A stretch of DNA of 64,000 bases from Candidatus Adamsella avium (GTDB taxonomy: Bacteria; Cyanobacteriota; Vampirovibrionia; Gastranaerophilales; CAJFVJ01): assembly GCA_904420445.1 (NCBI GenBank), contig CAJFVJ010000003.1, positions 1 to 64,000 on the forward strand, written 5' to 3'. Positions 35,599 to 45,586 of this stretch are shown here, piece after piece; positions within the stretch are counted from its first letter, which is position 1; each line of letters begins with the position of its first letter. The notes beneath the pieces are model-generated. The model did not search any database. It was not told the origin of the DNA and saw only the letters and a program-made list of their open reading frames with translations. The position numbers were made by a program, and so were the translations under genes.

Positions 35599-36170
35599 TG
35601 AAAAATTTTGATGATTTGAAAAAGAAATGCACTGGCTGCCAAAAATGTGAACTCTCAAAAACAAGGACAAATGTTGTTTTTGAAGATGGAAACAGGCATG
35701 CTAAAATCATGCTTATCGGTGAGGCTCCAGGGGCAAACGAGGATGAAACAGGGGTGCCTTTTGTCGGAAGAGCAGGAAAGCTTCTCACGAAAATTTTTAC
35801 CGAGCATGGTATCTATAGAGAAAAAGATGTTTATATCTGCAACACTGTCAAATGCCGTCCTCCTGAAAACCGTGTACCAACCGATTTTGAAAAACAACAA
35901 TGCCGGGAGTATTTGGATTCTCAAATAGAATATGTTAAACCGAAAATAATTATTTTATGCGGCATGACTGCGGTAAAATCCATGCTCTCAACCAAACTTC
36001 CGATATCAAAAATAAGAGGCCAATTTTTTGACGGACCGAATTCATCAAAGATGATACCGATATTTCATCCCTCATATCTCTTGAGAAATCATTCCTTGAA
36101 AGAAGGTTCTCCGCGTTTTTTGACCAATCAGGATATAGAAAAAATCAAAAATGAATTGATTTCTTTATAA
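35598..36170 (+). CDS. Type-4 uracil-DNA glycosylase (Fe-S)
   Basis: 190 aa. CTGCQKCELSK and CNTVKCRPPENR supply the 4Fe-4S cysteines. GEAPGANEDETGVPFVGRAG is the uracil-binding and catalytic loop, and HPSYLLRNH the second motif. It removes uracil from DNA. It begins in the stop of the TPR gene (TAATG), so the two are co-translated. Confidence 0.94.
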   Translation: MKNFDDLKKKCTGCQKCELSKTRTNVVFEDGNRHAKIMLIGEAPGANEDETGVPFVGRAGKLLTKIFTEHGIYREKDVYICNTVKCRPPENRVPTDFEKQQCREYLDSQIEYVKPKIIILCGMTAVKSMLSTKLPISKIRGQFFDGPNSSKMIPIFHPSYLLRNHSLKEGSPRFLTNQDIEKIKNELISL

Positions 36171-36261
36171 TCGAATATTAACTTTCTTAATGTTTTTACC
36201 CTATTGAAAATAATCTGATAGAATTATTACAAGGGTATTTATAAGAGAGAGAGAAGCTGAC

Positions 36262-39200
36262 GTGATTGACGGAAAAAAACTTGATAATATAGAAAAACAG
36301 GTCGAATCTTCTGGAAAAAGACTCGGTAGTATTTTGGATGTTGTGAAAAAATCTCTTTTCAAAAATTCCGAATTTGGAGATATTGAACCGAACATTCCTC
36401 AAATAGAGTCAGAATCACTGCTCTCTCAGCTTGAATCATTTGGCGATGACGAAATTCCTTTGTTCATCAGTGATGCAAATAAAAATATTGAGTCAAAATA
36501 TAACAGTATTTCTCTATACTTTGATGAAATAGCAAAATTGGTTGCAAGATTGGAAATTCTCATTGCAAATTCTCCGGAAAAAGACATAGATGTAACACTC
36601 CTTGAAGACATAAAAGATGTCGTTAATAATTTTTCGGCAAATATCGAAGCTCTCAAGAAAATCATCATAAACATTAACTTTAAAGTCGTTGAGTTTGAAC
36701 AGCTTAATATAGACGGAGATGTCAAAGATTTGATTGAGTCAATCAAACCTGATGTCGTTTCTTTTGATGAAGAGTTCAAGAAAATAGTGGACATTCTTGA
36801 TGAAAAAATGAAAAGCCTTCTTGGCTTGATTAAGGAGTTTGACTCAAAAGAGAAACCGCTTATTCCTGATGAAAAAGCCTTCAATGAAGGAATAAATTCG
36901 ATTATATCTGCTCTTGGAGAAATCGATACAAAATACAATCTTATGCTGAAAGGTATCAGCAGTGACTCTAATATAAATTTTGATGATTTGAAACTTAATG
37001 TCACCTCTCTTGAAAAAGAGTTGTTAATTTTCAAAGATACAATAGATACCGCTCTTCAAAACGGTAATAAAGAGCTGAAAGATTTGATATCCGGAGTTAA
37101 TTCAACTCTTTCTGAGGTGCGAGCTGATGTTAGATATACTCTGAAAAATAATCTCAAAGATTTGGATGATAAAATGAGTTCGCTTAAAGAGTTGAATGAA
37201 GTATCATCATCAGATATCAAGAATTTAATAGAAAAATTGAGTGTATCAGTTGACAGTATTCATACAGGTTTTGATGAGAGAGTTTCTGATAATTTTGAAG
37301 CAATAGACAAAAACAATTCAGAAATAAGAGAGCTTCTAAACAAGCTATACTCTTCTTTAGACACTATTCAGGAGAATATTGATAATAACTTCAAAGATAA
37401 CCTGAATGCCCAACACAGTGACTCTGAAGAAACAAAAGAACTGATAAATAAACTTTATTCAGCCCTTGACTCTCTGAAAAATGAGTTTGATACAACTATC
37501 AAAGACGGATTTAATAGTTTTTCTTCAGCAAATAAGGAGTCAAAGGAGTTTTTCTCACGTGTTGATTCAGCTATCAGGGATATCAAAAAAGATGTAAATT
37601 CTGATTTGAAACCAAACATTGAATCTATAGAAAATTCTATTTCTGACATCAAAACTTCGATGAATGATATCTCATCAAATATGGGCAGCGAGCTTGCTGA
37701 TATGCTCTTTAAATTTGATGCAGGCTTGAGTGAGTTTGAGAAAAACTTCGGTTCTGGTTTCAACAATAAAGTTTCCGGGATGAAAGATGCTATTTCTTCA
37801 ATTGAAGCAAATCTTTCTGATGTAAAAAACTCTGTTGACGAAATAGCTCCTTCTATAAGCTATGATTTGAAAGAAATAATCTCAAAACTCAATTCAAGCA
37901 TGACCGAATTTGAGGATAACTTTGGTGTAAAATTCAGCGAAGAAATCTCATCGCTGAAAACATCAATTGATTCTATAAGTCCCGATAAATCATCAATACA
38001 GGATGTTTTATCAAACTTTGATAAAATATTGGAGGAGGCAAAAGAGTCTATAAATGCTGCTCTGGAAGAAAAAGTTAAATTACTTGAAAATGAAATTTCT
38101 TCTTTCAAATTGTCAATTGACTCATTGAAACAATCAAACAGTGAGGTTATATCAAAATTCGACACTTCTTTTGAAGTATTGAAAAATGAACTTGGGTCGA
38201 ATATTGATGAACGTGTAAAAACACTCACAGATGAGATAGCTGAGTTCAAAACGACGCTCGAGAACTACAAGCCTGATAACAGCGCACTTGAAGAGCTGAT
38301 TTCAGGAATGGAGGCAACTCTGAACGGAATAAAATCAGACCTCGGAGATGAACTTGATGAACGTGTAAAAACACTCACAGATGAGATAGCTGAGTTCAAA
38401 CAATCGGCAGAAACACTAAAAAATAACGGTGAGGATGTAAAATTTCTTATTTCTGATTTGGAAAAAACTTTTTCACTGACATCAGAATCTATGGATCAAA
38501 GAGTTGTTGAGGAAATAAGTTCTTTATCTTCAAAAATAACAGAGCTTGGAGATGTCTTCGGCACTGATAAAAAAGAAGTTAAAGAGCTGATTGACAGGTT
38601 GGATACCTCGATTTCAGAGATAAAAAATAATATTGATGATTCTAATAAATTCGAAGATATTTATGTCAAAATAGATGCCGTATTGGAACTTTTGGACGGA
38701 TTGAGCGAAGAAAGCCCTCTTGAGCTTATTATTGCCGTAAAAGAGTCTGTAGACGATATTCAAAAAAGAATAAGCACAACTTATGAACAGGTGCCGGCAC
38801 ACTCAAATGATGAAGTATTGGCTCTTTTGGATGAAGTTAAGTCAGCTTTGGTTGATCTTGAAGAGAATGTCGGCCTTTCTGAATCAGATATTATGCTTGG
38901 CATAAGCGAAGCAAAGGATGAGCTAAAAGAAGAAATAAAAAATATTGATTTATCTTCCCTCAAAAACGGACTCTCTGAAGTAAAAGACGAATTGAAGAAC
39001 GAGATAAAAAATATTGATATCTCTTCAATAAAATCAGACTTCTCTGAAGCAAAAGACGAAATAAAAAATGAAATAGTTTCTCTCGATGCAAAAATAGAAA
39101 ACAGCCTCTCAAAAATAAGCAGTGTTGAAACTCAAAAGGATTTGCAGGAACTCAAAGGTCAGGTGAATTCGATTGTCGGCGATTTGGTATCAGAGATAGT

Positions 39201-40623
39201 CACAATATTTGATAATATTTCTTTCGAGGAAGAATCTGAGGAAATCAAAGATTTTATATATGAATCTTCTGAAGGGATAAGATATGATGTAGGACAGATA
39301 AAAAATGCCGTTTTTGAAGTTAAAAACACTCTTCGCGGTTCTTCAGAAGAAAATACTCTAAATGAAATTATAGAAAAACTAAACAGGCTATCTGATGTTC
39401 AATCTTTGATTGAAGGAGTTGAAAACGGAATCGGCAGTGTTCTCTCTTTCTTCCAGAGTGAAAAATACAGCTTGACGGATGTTGAAGATGATTTTGCAAA
39501 AATCAGGCTTGCTATAAATGAACTCTCTCAAAAAACAGAAAATGAAGAAGAAATTAATAACATAAGAGAGAGCGTCGTTGACCTCAAATATGATTTTCAA
39601 AATATTGCTCAAAAATTTGAGCAGCTGAATGAAGATGTCACAAATCTGAATATGTGTACAAACAAGCTGATTTTATCATCAGAAGACAGCACAAATGTCT
39701 TGAGAGATAATCTTGAGAATTTCAAGAATATGATTACAAAGAGTGAACCTGATAAAATTCAACAAACACTCTCAAATATGACTTTTGCTTTCAATGATTC
39801 GATAAAACTCTTTGATAGACGATTTTCAGAATTAAAACATGAAATGCAGGTCTTTACAGAGCATTCTGCGAACAATTCAAATTCTCTTGAGAACATAAAA
39901 AATTCTTTCCTCGTCCTTGCAGAATGGATGGAATCAGCAGGTAAAGTTCTTGAAGAACTCGGGGAAGATGTTGTCGGCTTGAAAGAAATTGATTATGGCA
40001 AATTTTCACAGGAAATAGACTCTTTTCATCAAAATAATTCGCTATTCGGCGAAAAACTTGATGCAATTACCGACTCGATAAATGAGCTGAAAAACATTAC
40101 AAATGTTTCTGATATACATGATTATTCATCAGAATTTGAAGAGCTGAGAATTTCTGTTGCAAATATGTCAGCAAATATTCTCAATATTTCATCTGCTATA
40201 TCAGAATCAGTTCACGCTCCTGTTGAGGATTATTCATCGCTTCTTGAGGAAATAAGGAAAAATACTCTCGAACTCCTCTCAAAAGAACTGCCAAATCTTC
40301 AGGCTGCTGACTTAAAAGAAAATTTGGAAGAGCTGAAAAATGCTGTTTCTTCAGCATTAAGCAAAGAAAATTCTTCTGTTCAGATTAATTCTGATGAAAT
40401 AGCAGCGATTCTCGAAAAGAAAGTTGATGAAGTTTTATCATCAAAAATCAATGAGAATAACAATCGTATATCTGTTCTTGAAGATAAACTTGATTCGATT
40501 TTGAAGCAGCTTGATACGCTTCAGAAGAATGATACGGTTATGTTGAAAATAAAAAATCTTGAATCAAAAGTTGAAAACATAGATACTAACATACAAAAAC
40601 TTGTATCTCTTATGGATGAATAA
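36262..40623 (+). CDS. Giant coiled-coil protein of unknown function
   Basis: 1453 aa from GTG at 36262 (AGAGAGAAG upstream). It is nearly all heptad-type sequence rich in Ser, Asp, Lys, Leu and Ile with no signal peptide, membrane segment or catalytic motif, so it should form a very long cytoplasmic rod. Repeated blocks are visible: DERVKTLTDEIAEFK occurs twice 50 residues apart (47 identical nt), and three copies of a SEAKDELKEEIKNID-type unit at about residues 880-935. A structural or scaffolding role is possible. It follows the TPR and UDG genes with its own likely extended -10 (TGATAGAAT near 36220). Confidence 0.7.
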   Translation: MIDGKKLDNIEKQVESSGKRLGSILDVVKKSLFKNSEFGDIEPNIPQIESESLLSQLESFGDDEIPLFISDANKNIESKYNSISLYFDEIAKLVARLEILIANSPEKDIDVTLLEDIKDVVNNFSANIEALKKIIININFKVVEFEQLNIDGDVKDLIESIKPDVVSFDEEFKKIVDILDEKMKSLLGLIKEFDSKEKPLIPDEKAFNEGINSIISALGEIDTKYNLMLKGISSDSNINFDDLKLNVTSLEKELLIFKDTIDTALQNGNKELKDLISGVNSTLSEVRADVRYTLKNNLKDLDDKMSSLKELNEVSSSDIKNLIEKLSVSVDSIHTGFDERVSDNFEAIDKNNSEIRELLNKLYSSLDTIQENIDNNFKDNLNAQHSDSEETKELINKLYSALDSLKNEFDTTIKDGFNSFSSANKESKEFFSRVDSAIRDIKKDVNSDLKPNIESIENSISDIKTSMNDISSNMGSELADMLFKFDAGLSEFEKNFGSGFNNKVSGMKDAISSIEANLSDVKNSVDEIAPSISYDLKEIISKLNSSMTEFEDNFGVKFSEEISSLKTSIDSISPDKSSIQDVLSNFDKILEEAKESINAALEEKVKLLENEISSFKLSIDSLKQSNSEVISKFDTSFEVLKNELGSNIDERVKTLTDEIAEFKTTLENYKPDNSALEELISGMEATLNGIKSDLGDELDERVKTLTDEIAEFKQSAETLKNNGEDVKFLISDLEKTFSLTSESMDQRVVEEISSLSSKITELGDVFGTDKKEVKELIDRLDTSISEIKNNIDDSNKFEDIYVKIDAVLELLDGLSEESPLELIIAVKESVDDIQKRISTTYEQVPAHSNDEVLALLDEVKSALVDLEENVGLSESDIMLGISEAKDELKEEIKNIDLSSLKNGLSEVKDELKNEIKNIDISSIKSDFSEAKDEIKNEIVSLDAKIENSLSKISSVETQKDLQELKGQVNSIVGDLVSEIVTIFDNISFEEESEEIKDFIYESSEGIRYDVGQIKNAVFEVKNTLRGSSEENTLNEIIEKLNRLSDVQSLIEGVENGIGSVLSFFQSEKYSLTDVEDDFAKIRLAINELSQKTENEEEINNIRESVVDLKYDFQNIAQKFEQLNEDVTNLNMCTNKLILSSEDSTNVLRDNLENFKNMITKSEPDKIQQTLSNMTFAFNDSIKLFDRRFSELKHEMQVFTEHSANNSNSLENIKNSFLVLAEWMESAGKVLEELGEDVVGLKEIDYGKFSQEIDSFHQNNSLFGEKLDAITDSINELKNITNVSDIHDYSSEFEELRISVANMSANILNISSAISESVHAPVEDYSSLLEEIRKNTLELLSKELPNLQAADLKENLEELKNAVSSALSKENSSVQINSDEIAAILEKKVDEVLSSKINENNNRISVLEDKLDSILKQLDTLQKNDTVMLKIKNLESKVENIDTNIQKLVSLMDE
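38204..38250 (+). repeat. 47-bp direct repeat, copy 1, in the coiled-coil gene
   Basis: Identical to 38354-38400, 150 bp (50 codons) downstream and in the same frame. It points to a recent internal duplication. Confidence 0.85.
38354..38400 (+). repeat. 47-bp direct repeat, copy 2
   Basis: Identical to 38204-38250. Confidence 0.85.
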
Positions 40624-40630
40624 TCAACAA

Positions 40631-40662
40631 AAAGCAGGTCTTTTTTAAGACCTGTTTTTGCA
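40631..40662. terminator. Terminator between convergent genes
   Basis: An 8-bp stem (caggtctt / aagacctg) with a T4 loop and following T-tract. Confidence 0.85.
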
Positions 40663-40676
40663 TTTTTGAATGTGTT

Positions 40677-42419
40677 CTATTTTTTCAGGATTTCACCGTT
40701 CAAAACAGTATCACCTTTGACTTTTACGCCATCAGTAACTTCTAATCCATTGCTGTTTACGTTCAGATTTTTTTCTACGTTGATGTTATTACCTTTTATT
40801 TTTACATGACCTGCATCTATGTTGAGATTTTTGCCTACTGAAACAACGGATTTTTTGCCGTTATTGTTGATTATATCAACCTGGCTTGTCGGATCTTCTG
40901 TTTTTATTATCAAGTTTTCACCGACTTTTACATCTGAATCCAGTCCTAAACCTGAACCTGCGTTTATGTTCATATTTCCTTTGATGTCAGTGAAAGAGGC
41001 ATTTTTCTCAGCTTCAAGTGAGGTAAGATTTGATACAACTGATTTTGTTACGTTAATCTCTCCGCCTTTCAGTTTTGTATCACCTGCAAGCACGCTGTCA
41101 TTTTTGATATTTACGTAGGTTTTGCCTTCTACTGATAGAGCACCGTTAGATTTAATCTGGTTGATGTTGACATTACCGTTTTTGTTTGTTATATCAACTT
41201 GGCTTAATTTGGCGTTTTTGCTGCCGATGATGTTCACTGACGGAGCTTTTTCTCCTTTAGCAGAACCTGTAGAGATATTAACTTTTGAAAATTCATGGTT
41301 GTTCATTCCTTCAACATAAACATCTCCTGAGTCAGATACGATGTTCATCAAAGATATAGAGTTATTATCAGGATTTGTTACAACCTGTCTGCCTGTTTCT
41401 GTTTTTGCAGAGAATACACCGCCGTCGTTATGGAAGTTTTGAGTGATGATTTCACCGCTTTTGTTATCAACAGTATAAGTTGATCTTCCCGAGTTGACGT
41501 TGTTATATGAGTTTATGCTGCCTGTTTTTGATTGAATGAGAAGGTGAGAGCCGTTTTTGTTATCTATATGATTCATATAGATATTTCCGTTGTCGCTTGA
41601 GATTTTTACGTTTGCGTTATCGAATTTTGCTCTTTTATCCATTGAGTAGTCGACTTTGCCAGCATCATCAATAAATCCTGCTTCGACAACTATATCTCCT
41701 TTTGCTGATAAATTTGCATTTGCATTTTTGATTGTAGCATTCTGGAACTTGAGGTTGTTTCCTGAGGTGATAACTAGGGTGCCGTCTTTTGTTTGATAAG
41801 TTGAGTTTCCTACAAGAATATCGCCTTTTCCGACTCCTCCGATTTCAACTCCCGGGATTGCCTCGAAGTTTACACCGTCTTTTGTTGATAATTTAACGGA
41901 TTTGCCAAGGAGATCGGCAGCTGAATAAATTGCTCCGCCAGATACATTCAGGTCGTTTACATCAAGTTTGGCTCCTTTTTCGAGTCTTATATTGCCTGCT
42001 TTTTTATTTACCGCATCAACTGTTGAGATATTGAGCGCATTCAGGTTGATTACGGCTCCGTTTCCTACCATAACACCTGCTGGGTTGATGAGGGTTGTTC
42101 TTCCTGTTGCCGCTCCGACACCTGCTGAGTTCCAGGTTCCGTTAATTTTGGTCGGGTCGCCGATTACTCTGAATAAGAGGTGTTGATTTTGGGCATTAAA
42201 TCTGTTTGTAACTGTTTCACCTTTTCCTATATTGAATTTTGTCCAGTCAGTAACACCTACTGAACCATGAATTCGGTTTGTATCAACTATTGCATGATTT
42301 GTGTCAAGACCGCTTACGTTTACTCCTCCTCCAACTCCGCTCAAGTTTGCATCAATTGCAAATGCTTGTGTTGTCATCATAAGTGTTGCGCTTATGGCAA
42401 ATAAAAAAGTTTTTTTCAT
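40677..42419 (-). CDS. Filamentous-haemagglutinin-type TPS-domain secreted protein
   Basis: 580 aa from ATG at 42419; the frame is open 14 codons further without a ribosome site. Signal peptide MKKTFLFAISATLMMTTQAFA. The N-terminal 200 residues form a two-partner-secretion domain: WTKFNIGKGETVTNRF, RVIGDPTKINGTW, INPAGVMVGNGAVIN (the NPNGV-type motif) and LNALNISTVDAV. The remainder is a parallel beta-helix-like repeat rich in Asn/Val/Gly (VSVGKNLNIDAGHVKIKG). It is short for an adhesin and lacks an obvious release domain. No TpsB transporter is in the window. Confidence 0.85.
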   Translation of the reverse strand: MKKTFLFAISATLMMTTQAFAIDANLSGVGGGVNVSGLDTNHAIVDTNRIHGSVGVTDWTKFNIGKGETVTNRFNAQNQHLLFRVIGDPTKINGTWNSAGVGAATGRTTLINPAGVMVGNGAVINLNALNISTVDAVNKKAGNIRLEKGAKLDVNDLNVSGGAIYSAADLLGKSVKLSTKDGVNFEAIPGVEIGGVGKGDILVGNSTYQTKDGTLVITSGNNLKFQNATIKNANANLSAKGDIVVEAGFIDDAGKVDYSMDKRAKFDNANVKISSDNGNIYMNHIDNKNGSHLLIQSKTGSINSYNNVNSGRSTYTVDNKSGEIITQNFHNDGGVFSAKTETGRQVVTNPDNNSISLMNIVSDSGDVYVEGMNNHEFSKVNISTGSAKGEKAPSVNIIGSKNAKLSQVDITNKNGNVNINQIKSNGALSVEGKTYVNIKNDSVLAGDTKLKGGEINVTKSVVSNLTSLEAEKNASFTDIKGNMNINAGSGLGLDSDVKVGENLIIKTEDPTSQVDIINNNGKKSVVSVGKNLNIDAGHVKIKGNNINVEKNLNVNSNGLEVTDGVKVKGDTVLNGEILKK

Positions 42420-42525
42420 AATCTGAGGATTCTCCCATTTTTGACATGTGTGATTTATCAAAAATATGGTGAAAAAAATTTTTTGACATATTCGTGAAAA
42501 TAAAAGTCAAATTTGTAATGAATAT

Positions 42526-43281
42526 TTACATTTTATTTGACAAAGATGTTTTCTTTTTTGATGAATCTATTTGCGGTTTCAGCCCGAAAAATCTGCTTAG
42601 GCTTGCGTCAAGTTTGTTCGCAGTTCGCATAAATGATACAAAATTGTCCATTCTCTCATCGCTTTCACCCCATGGCGTTTGCTTTGAGTTGCTCATTTCT
42701 TCGAGTTTATTGTAAATTTTTCCCAGTTTATCCATTGTTTTTACAAGATAAGAGCGGGTCTTCAAAAACGGAACTAGTGCGATTGATTTGTTTGCAAGTT
42801 CTGTATTTGATATGGTTTCTTTTGTTTTTTTGAGATTTTGCTCCGTCAACTCTATTGTTGACGACATTGTATCGTTGATTTTGTAGAGAATGCCAAGATT
42901 TCTGTATTCTTTTTTCAGGTCTGATAATATGTTTTTTCTTTTCTGTATTTGTTCATAGAATTCGTTGATTTTTTGTTCTTTATTTTCAGGGTTTACTATA
43001 TTCAGAAGTTCTATCTGCTCGTTTATCAAATCAAGTTCTTTGTTCATCTGCAGCATTTTTAATTCAAGTTTTAGGGAGATGTCTTCAACTGCGTTGTAGG
43101 CAGAATCTTCGAATATTTTTGAGTCTACGTCGTTTAGTCTTTTGACAGGAATTTCTCCTTCCTGCTGAGGAAAGAGTTTTTCGGCTTTTTGCGGCATAGA
43201 TATATCTTCTTCGGGAGTTTTGTGCTCCTTGTTGTCATCTGATGTCAGAAAAAGAAATTTTTTATCTTCTTGTGAACTCAT
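42526..43281 (-). CDS. Cytoplasmic coiled-coil protein of unknown function
   Basis: 251 aa. No signal peptide or membrane segment. Acidic N-terminus, then a long helical region with heptads (LELKMLQMNKELDLINEQIELL, KRKNILSDLKKEYRNLGILY), then a second helical part. It ends in a Lys/Ser-rich tail (LKPQIDSSKKKTSLSNK). It is downstream of rpe by 61 nt on the same strand and may be read from that operon. No family is recognised. Confidence 0.6.
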   Translation of the reverse strand: MSSQEDKKFLFLTSDDNKEHKTPEEDISMPQKAEKLFPQQEGEIPVKRLNDVDSKIFEDSAYNAVEDISLKLELKMLQMNKELDLINEQIELLNIVNPENKEQKINEFYEQIQKRKNILSDLKKEYRNLGILYKINDTMSSTIELTEQNLKKTKETISNTELANKSIALVPFLKTRSYLVKTMDKLGKIYNKLEEMSNSKQTPWGESDERMDNFVSFMRTANKLDASLSRFFGLKPQIDSSKKKTSLSNKM

Positions 43282-43341
43282 ACTAACCTGTCCTTGCTAT
43301 TATTTATTATGATTGAATTCACAAATATCTCTATCAGCTAA

Positions 43342-43992
43342 CTATACGATTTTTAGGCTGTTTATTGCCTGTTTGACATCGTTGGCTCCATAGACATATG
43401 CTCCTGCAACAAGAGCATCAGCTCCTGCCTCAACAGCGAGTTTTGCCGTTTCTTGATTTATTCCGCCGTCAACTTCCAGGATAAGATTTTCAGGAGATAT
43501 GTTTTTGAGCAGCCGGATTTTTTCGGTGCTCGTTTCTATATATTTTTGTCCGCCAAACCCCGGTTCTACGCTCATAATCAGTACCAAATCAATTTTATTG
43601 AGGAATGGTTTGAGAACACTGATAGGAGTTTTGGGTTTTATTGAAAGTCCTGTTTTTATGTTATTTGACTTTATTTTGTTGATGACTTCATCGATGTTGT
43701 TTTCACAGGCTTCGTAGTGTACTGTGATATAGTCTGCACCTGCCTGTGCAAAGCTGTCAATGTACTTAAGAGGATTTTCTATCATGAGGTGAACATCGAA
43801 AGTCAGGTTGGTTTCTTTTCTTAGAGATTTTACGACCTGCGGACCTATTGTAATATTCGGAACAAAGTGACCATCCATGACATCTATGTGAAGCCAATCA
43901 GCACCAGCAAGTTCCACTTTTTTGATTTCATCTTTCAGGTTTGCAAAATCGGCTGATAGTATTGATGGTGCGATTAGAATGTTTTTAGACAT
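43342..43992 (-). CDS. rpe: Ribulose-phosphate 3-epimerase
   Basis: 216 aa. ILIAPSILSADFANL, HIDVMDGHFVPNITIGP, HYEACENN and LIMSVEPGFGGQKYI with the metal and catalytic Asp/His. It interconverts ribulose- and xylulose-5-phosphate. The start is ambiguous between 43992 (overlapping the rnc stop) and an ATG at 44001 closer to GAGGAAA; the frame open further upstream is the rnc shadow. Confidence 0.93.
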   Translation of the reverse strand: MSKNILIAPSILSADFANLKDEIKKVELAGADWLHIDVMDGHFVPNITIGPQVVKSLRKETNLTFDVHLMIENPLKYIDSFAQAGADYITVHYEACENNIDEVINKIKSNNIKTGLSIKPKTPISVLKPFLNKIDLVLIMSVEPGFGGQKYIETSTEKIRLLKNISPENLILEVDGGINQETAKLAVEAGADALVAGAYVYGANDVKQAINSLKIV

Positions 43993-44722
43993 TTTGTTCA
44001 TTTTCCTCTTTGAGTAATCCCAATTTTTCAAGCGCCAGATAAGCTGCATTTTGCTGCGCTTCTTTTTTGCTGTCCCCTGTTGCTGTTGAGATAATTTCTC
44101 CGTTGATTTCAATTTGTATCTCAAAAGTTTTTTTGTGAGCAGGTCCAGTTTCGTTGATAATTTTATATTCAGGCAGTGTTTTATATTTTTCCTGAGTGTA
44201 TTCCTGAAGAGTTGATTTTGCATTAAGCTGAATAAGGTGAGATTCGATGTAGGGCGTTTCTTCAGAGATAAATTTCAGGAGAAAATTTTTTGTGATTTCT
44301 TCTTTGTTATCGAGATACAGTGCTCCTAGAAGTGCCTCAAAGGCGCAGGCAAGACTTGATTTTCGTTTTTCTCCTCCGAGTTTTTTCTCAGCTGGACCAA
44401 AAATCATATATTCACCGAGGTTAATTTTTAAGGCGAATTTCGCAAGAGTGTTGTCGCTTATGAGGGCGGCTCTTATTTTTGATAGTTCGCCTTCATCATA
44501 GTCTTCAAATTTTTCATAGAGATATTTGCTTGATATAAGTTTCAAGACAGCATCTCCGAAAAATTCGAGTCTTTCATAATTTTCAGATGAACTCAAATTA
44601 TGTTCGTTTGTATAGGAACTATGGGTGAGCGCTTTGTTGAGAAGTTCGAGATTATCGCATAGCAGGTTGTTGTTATGCAAAAATTGCAGAAGTTCTTTTT
44701 TTCGTGAGTCGCTGATTTTCAT
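43985..44722 (-). CDS. rnc: Ribonuclease III
   Basis: 245 aa. An endonuclease domain with the signature ERLEFFGDAVL and CAFEALLGALYLD, followed by a dsRNA-binding domain (STLQEYTQEKYKTLPEY...GDSKKEAQQNAA). It processes rRNA and other double-stranded RNA. The stop overlaps the start of rpe. Confidence 0.96.
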   Translation of the reverse strand: MKISDSRKKELLQFLHNNNLLCDNLELLNKALTHSSYTNEHNLSSSENYERLEFFGDAVLKLISSKYLYEKFEDYDEGELSKIRAALISDNTLAKFALKINLGEYMIFGPAEKKLGGEKRKSSLACAFEALLGALYLDNKEEITKNFLLKFISEETPYIESHLIQLNAKSTLQEYTQEKYKTLPEYKIINETGPAHKKTFEIQIEINGEIISTATGDSKKEAQQNAAYLALEKLGLLKEENEQNV

Positions 44723-44731
44723 TGTCTAAAT

Positions 44732-45586
44732 CTATATTAAGCCCAAAGAAGACGATATTCCTTTTATTGCAGGATAGCAGTAGAGAATATAATAATATGC
44801 CACTACACCAGTAAACATATAGCTGTCAGACCTGTCCATAATACCGCCATGCCCTGGGAGTATATCTCCCGAGTCTTTTGTGTGGGCATCACGTTTCATC
44901 ATTGATTCAGCGAGGTCGCCAAGCTGGGCGGCTATAACGGTTATAGTTCCAAAGAGAAATCCGTTCAGCAAATCAATTCCGACGAGATATCCAACCCCCA
45001 TGGAAGCGAGTATTCCGAGAATAGTGCTGCCGAGAGCGCCTTCTATTGTTTTTTTAGGACTGAGATAAGGGCAGAGCTTGTGTTTGCCGAAGTTTGTTCC
45101 GACATAAAAACCTGCGATATCAGATATGCTTATAACAAGGAAGACAATAAAAATAAACCAGAAACCATCGTTAAAAAAGTTCAGATTGAAAAAGGAAAGG
45201 TTTGAAGAGTTTATTCCTCTAAGCAGAAGCAGGTGAGATGGGAGATAAAATCCGTAAATCATACACAAAATGGTAAGAGCTGTATCTGCTGTTGTTGCTT
45301 TTTCGTTCCTGCTCATTATTGCAAGGAATGATATTATTGTGAATACCGCAAGAAAACCGAGAATAAGATAAGGTTTGTTGAATAATGCAGCAAGGAAAAT
45401 CGGCAGACCTGATGCATAAACAACAGGCATTGCAGGGTTAAATCCTTTTTTGCGAAGCATAGCTGCAAACTCTTTTAGACCTAATCCGCAGAGTATGCAC
45501 AGGAACAGAAATAAATATACTCCTCCGAATATCAAGACCGCAAAAAGAAGTGTCAGTCCGATAGTTGCTGTAATAACTCTTTTCAC
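44732..45586 (-). CDS. cdsA: Phosphatidate cytidylyltransferase
   Basis: 284 aa with about eight membrane segments. The family signature near the C-terminus reads DILPGHGGIMDRSDSYM, with Ser where Leu/Ile/Phe is usual between DR and DS. Together with SISDIAGFYVG and PKKTIEGALGS it identifies CdsA, which makes CDP-diacylglycerol. It starts with GTG inside the frr stop (TAGTG overlap). Confidence 0.95.
   Translation of the reverse strand: MKRVITATIGLTLLFAVLIFGGVYLFLFLCILCGLGLKEFAAMLRKKGFNPAMPVVYASGLPIFLAALFNKPYLILGFLAVFTIISFLAIMSRNEKATTADTALTILCMIYGFYLPSHLLLLRGINSSNLSFFNLNFFNDGFWFIFIVFLVISISDIAGFYVGTNFGKHKLCPYLSPKKTIEGALGSTILGILASMGVGYLVGIDLLNGFLFGTITVIAAQLGDLAESMMKRDAHTKDSGDILPGHGGIMDRSDSYMFTGVVAYYYILYCYPAIKGISSSLGLI

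Noticed and set aside
43993-44223. N-terminal extension of rpe
   Set aside because: The extra codons are the out-of-frame shadow of rnc (Lys/Gln-rich); the epimerase starts at IAPSILSADF, 216 aa as expected.
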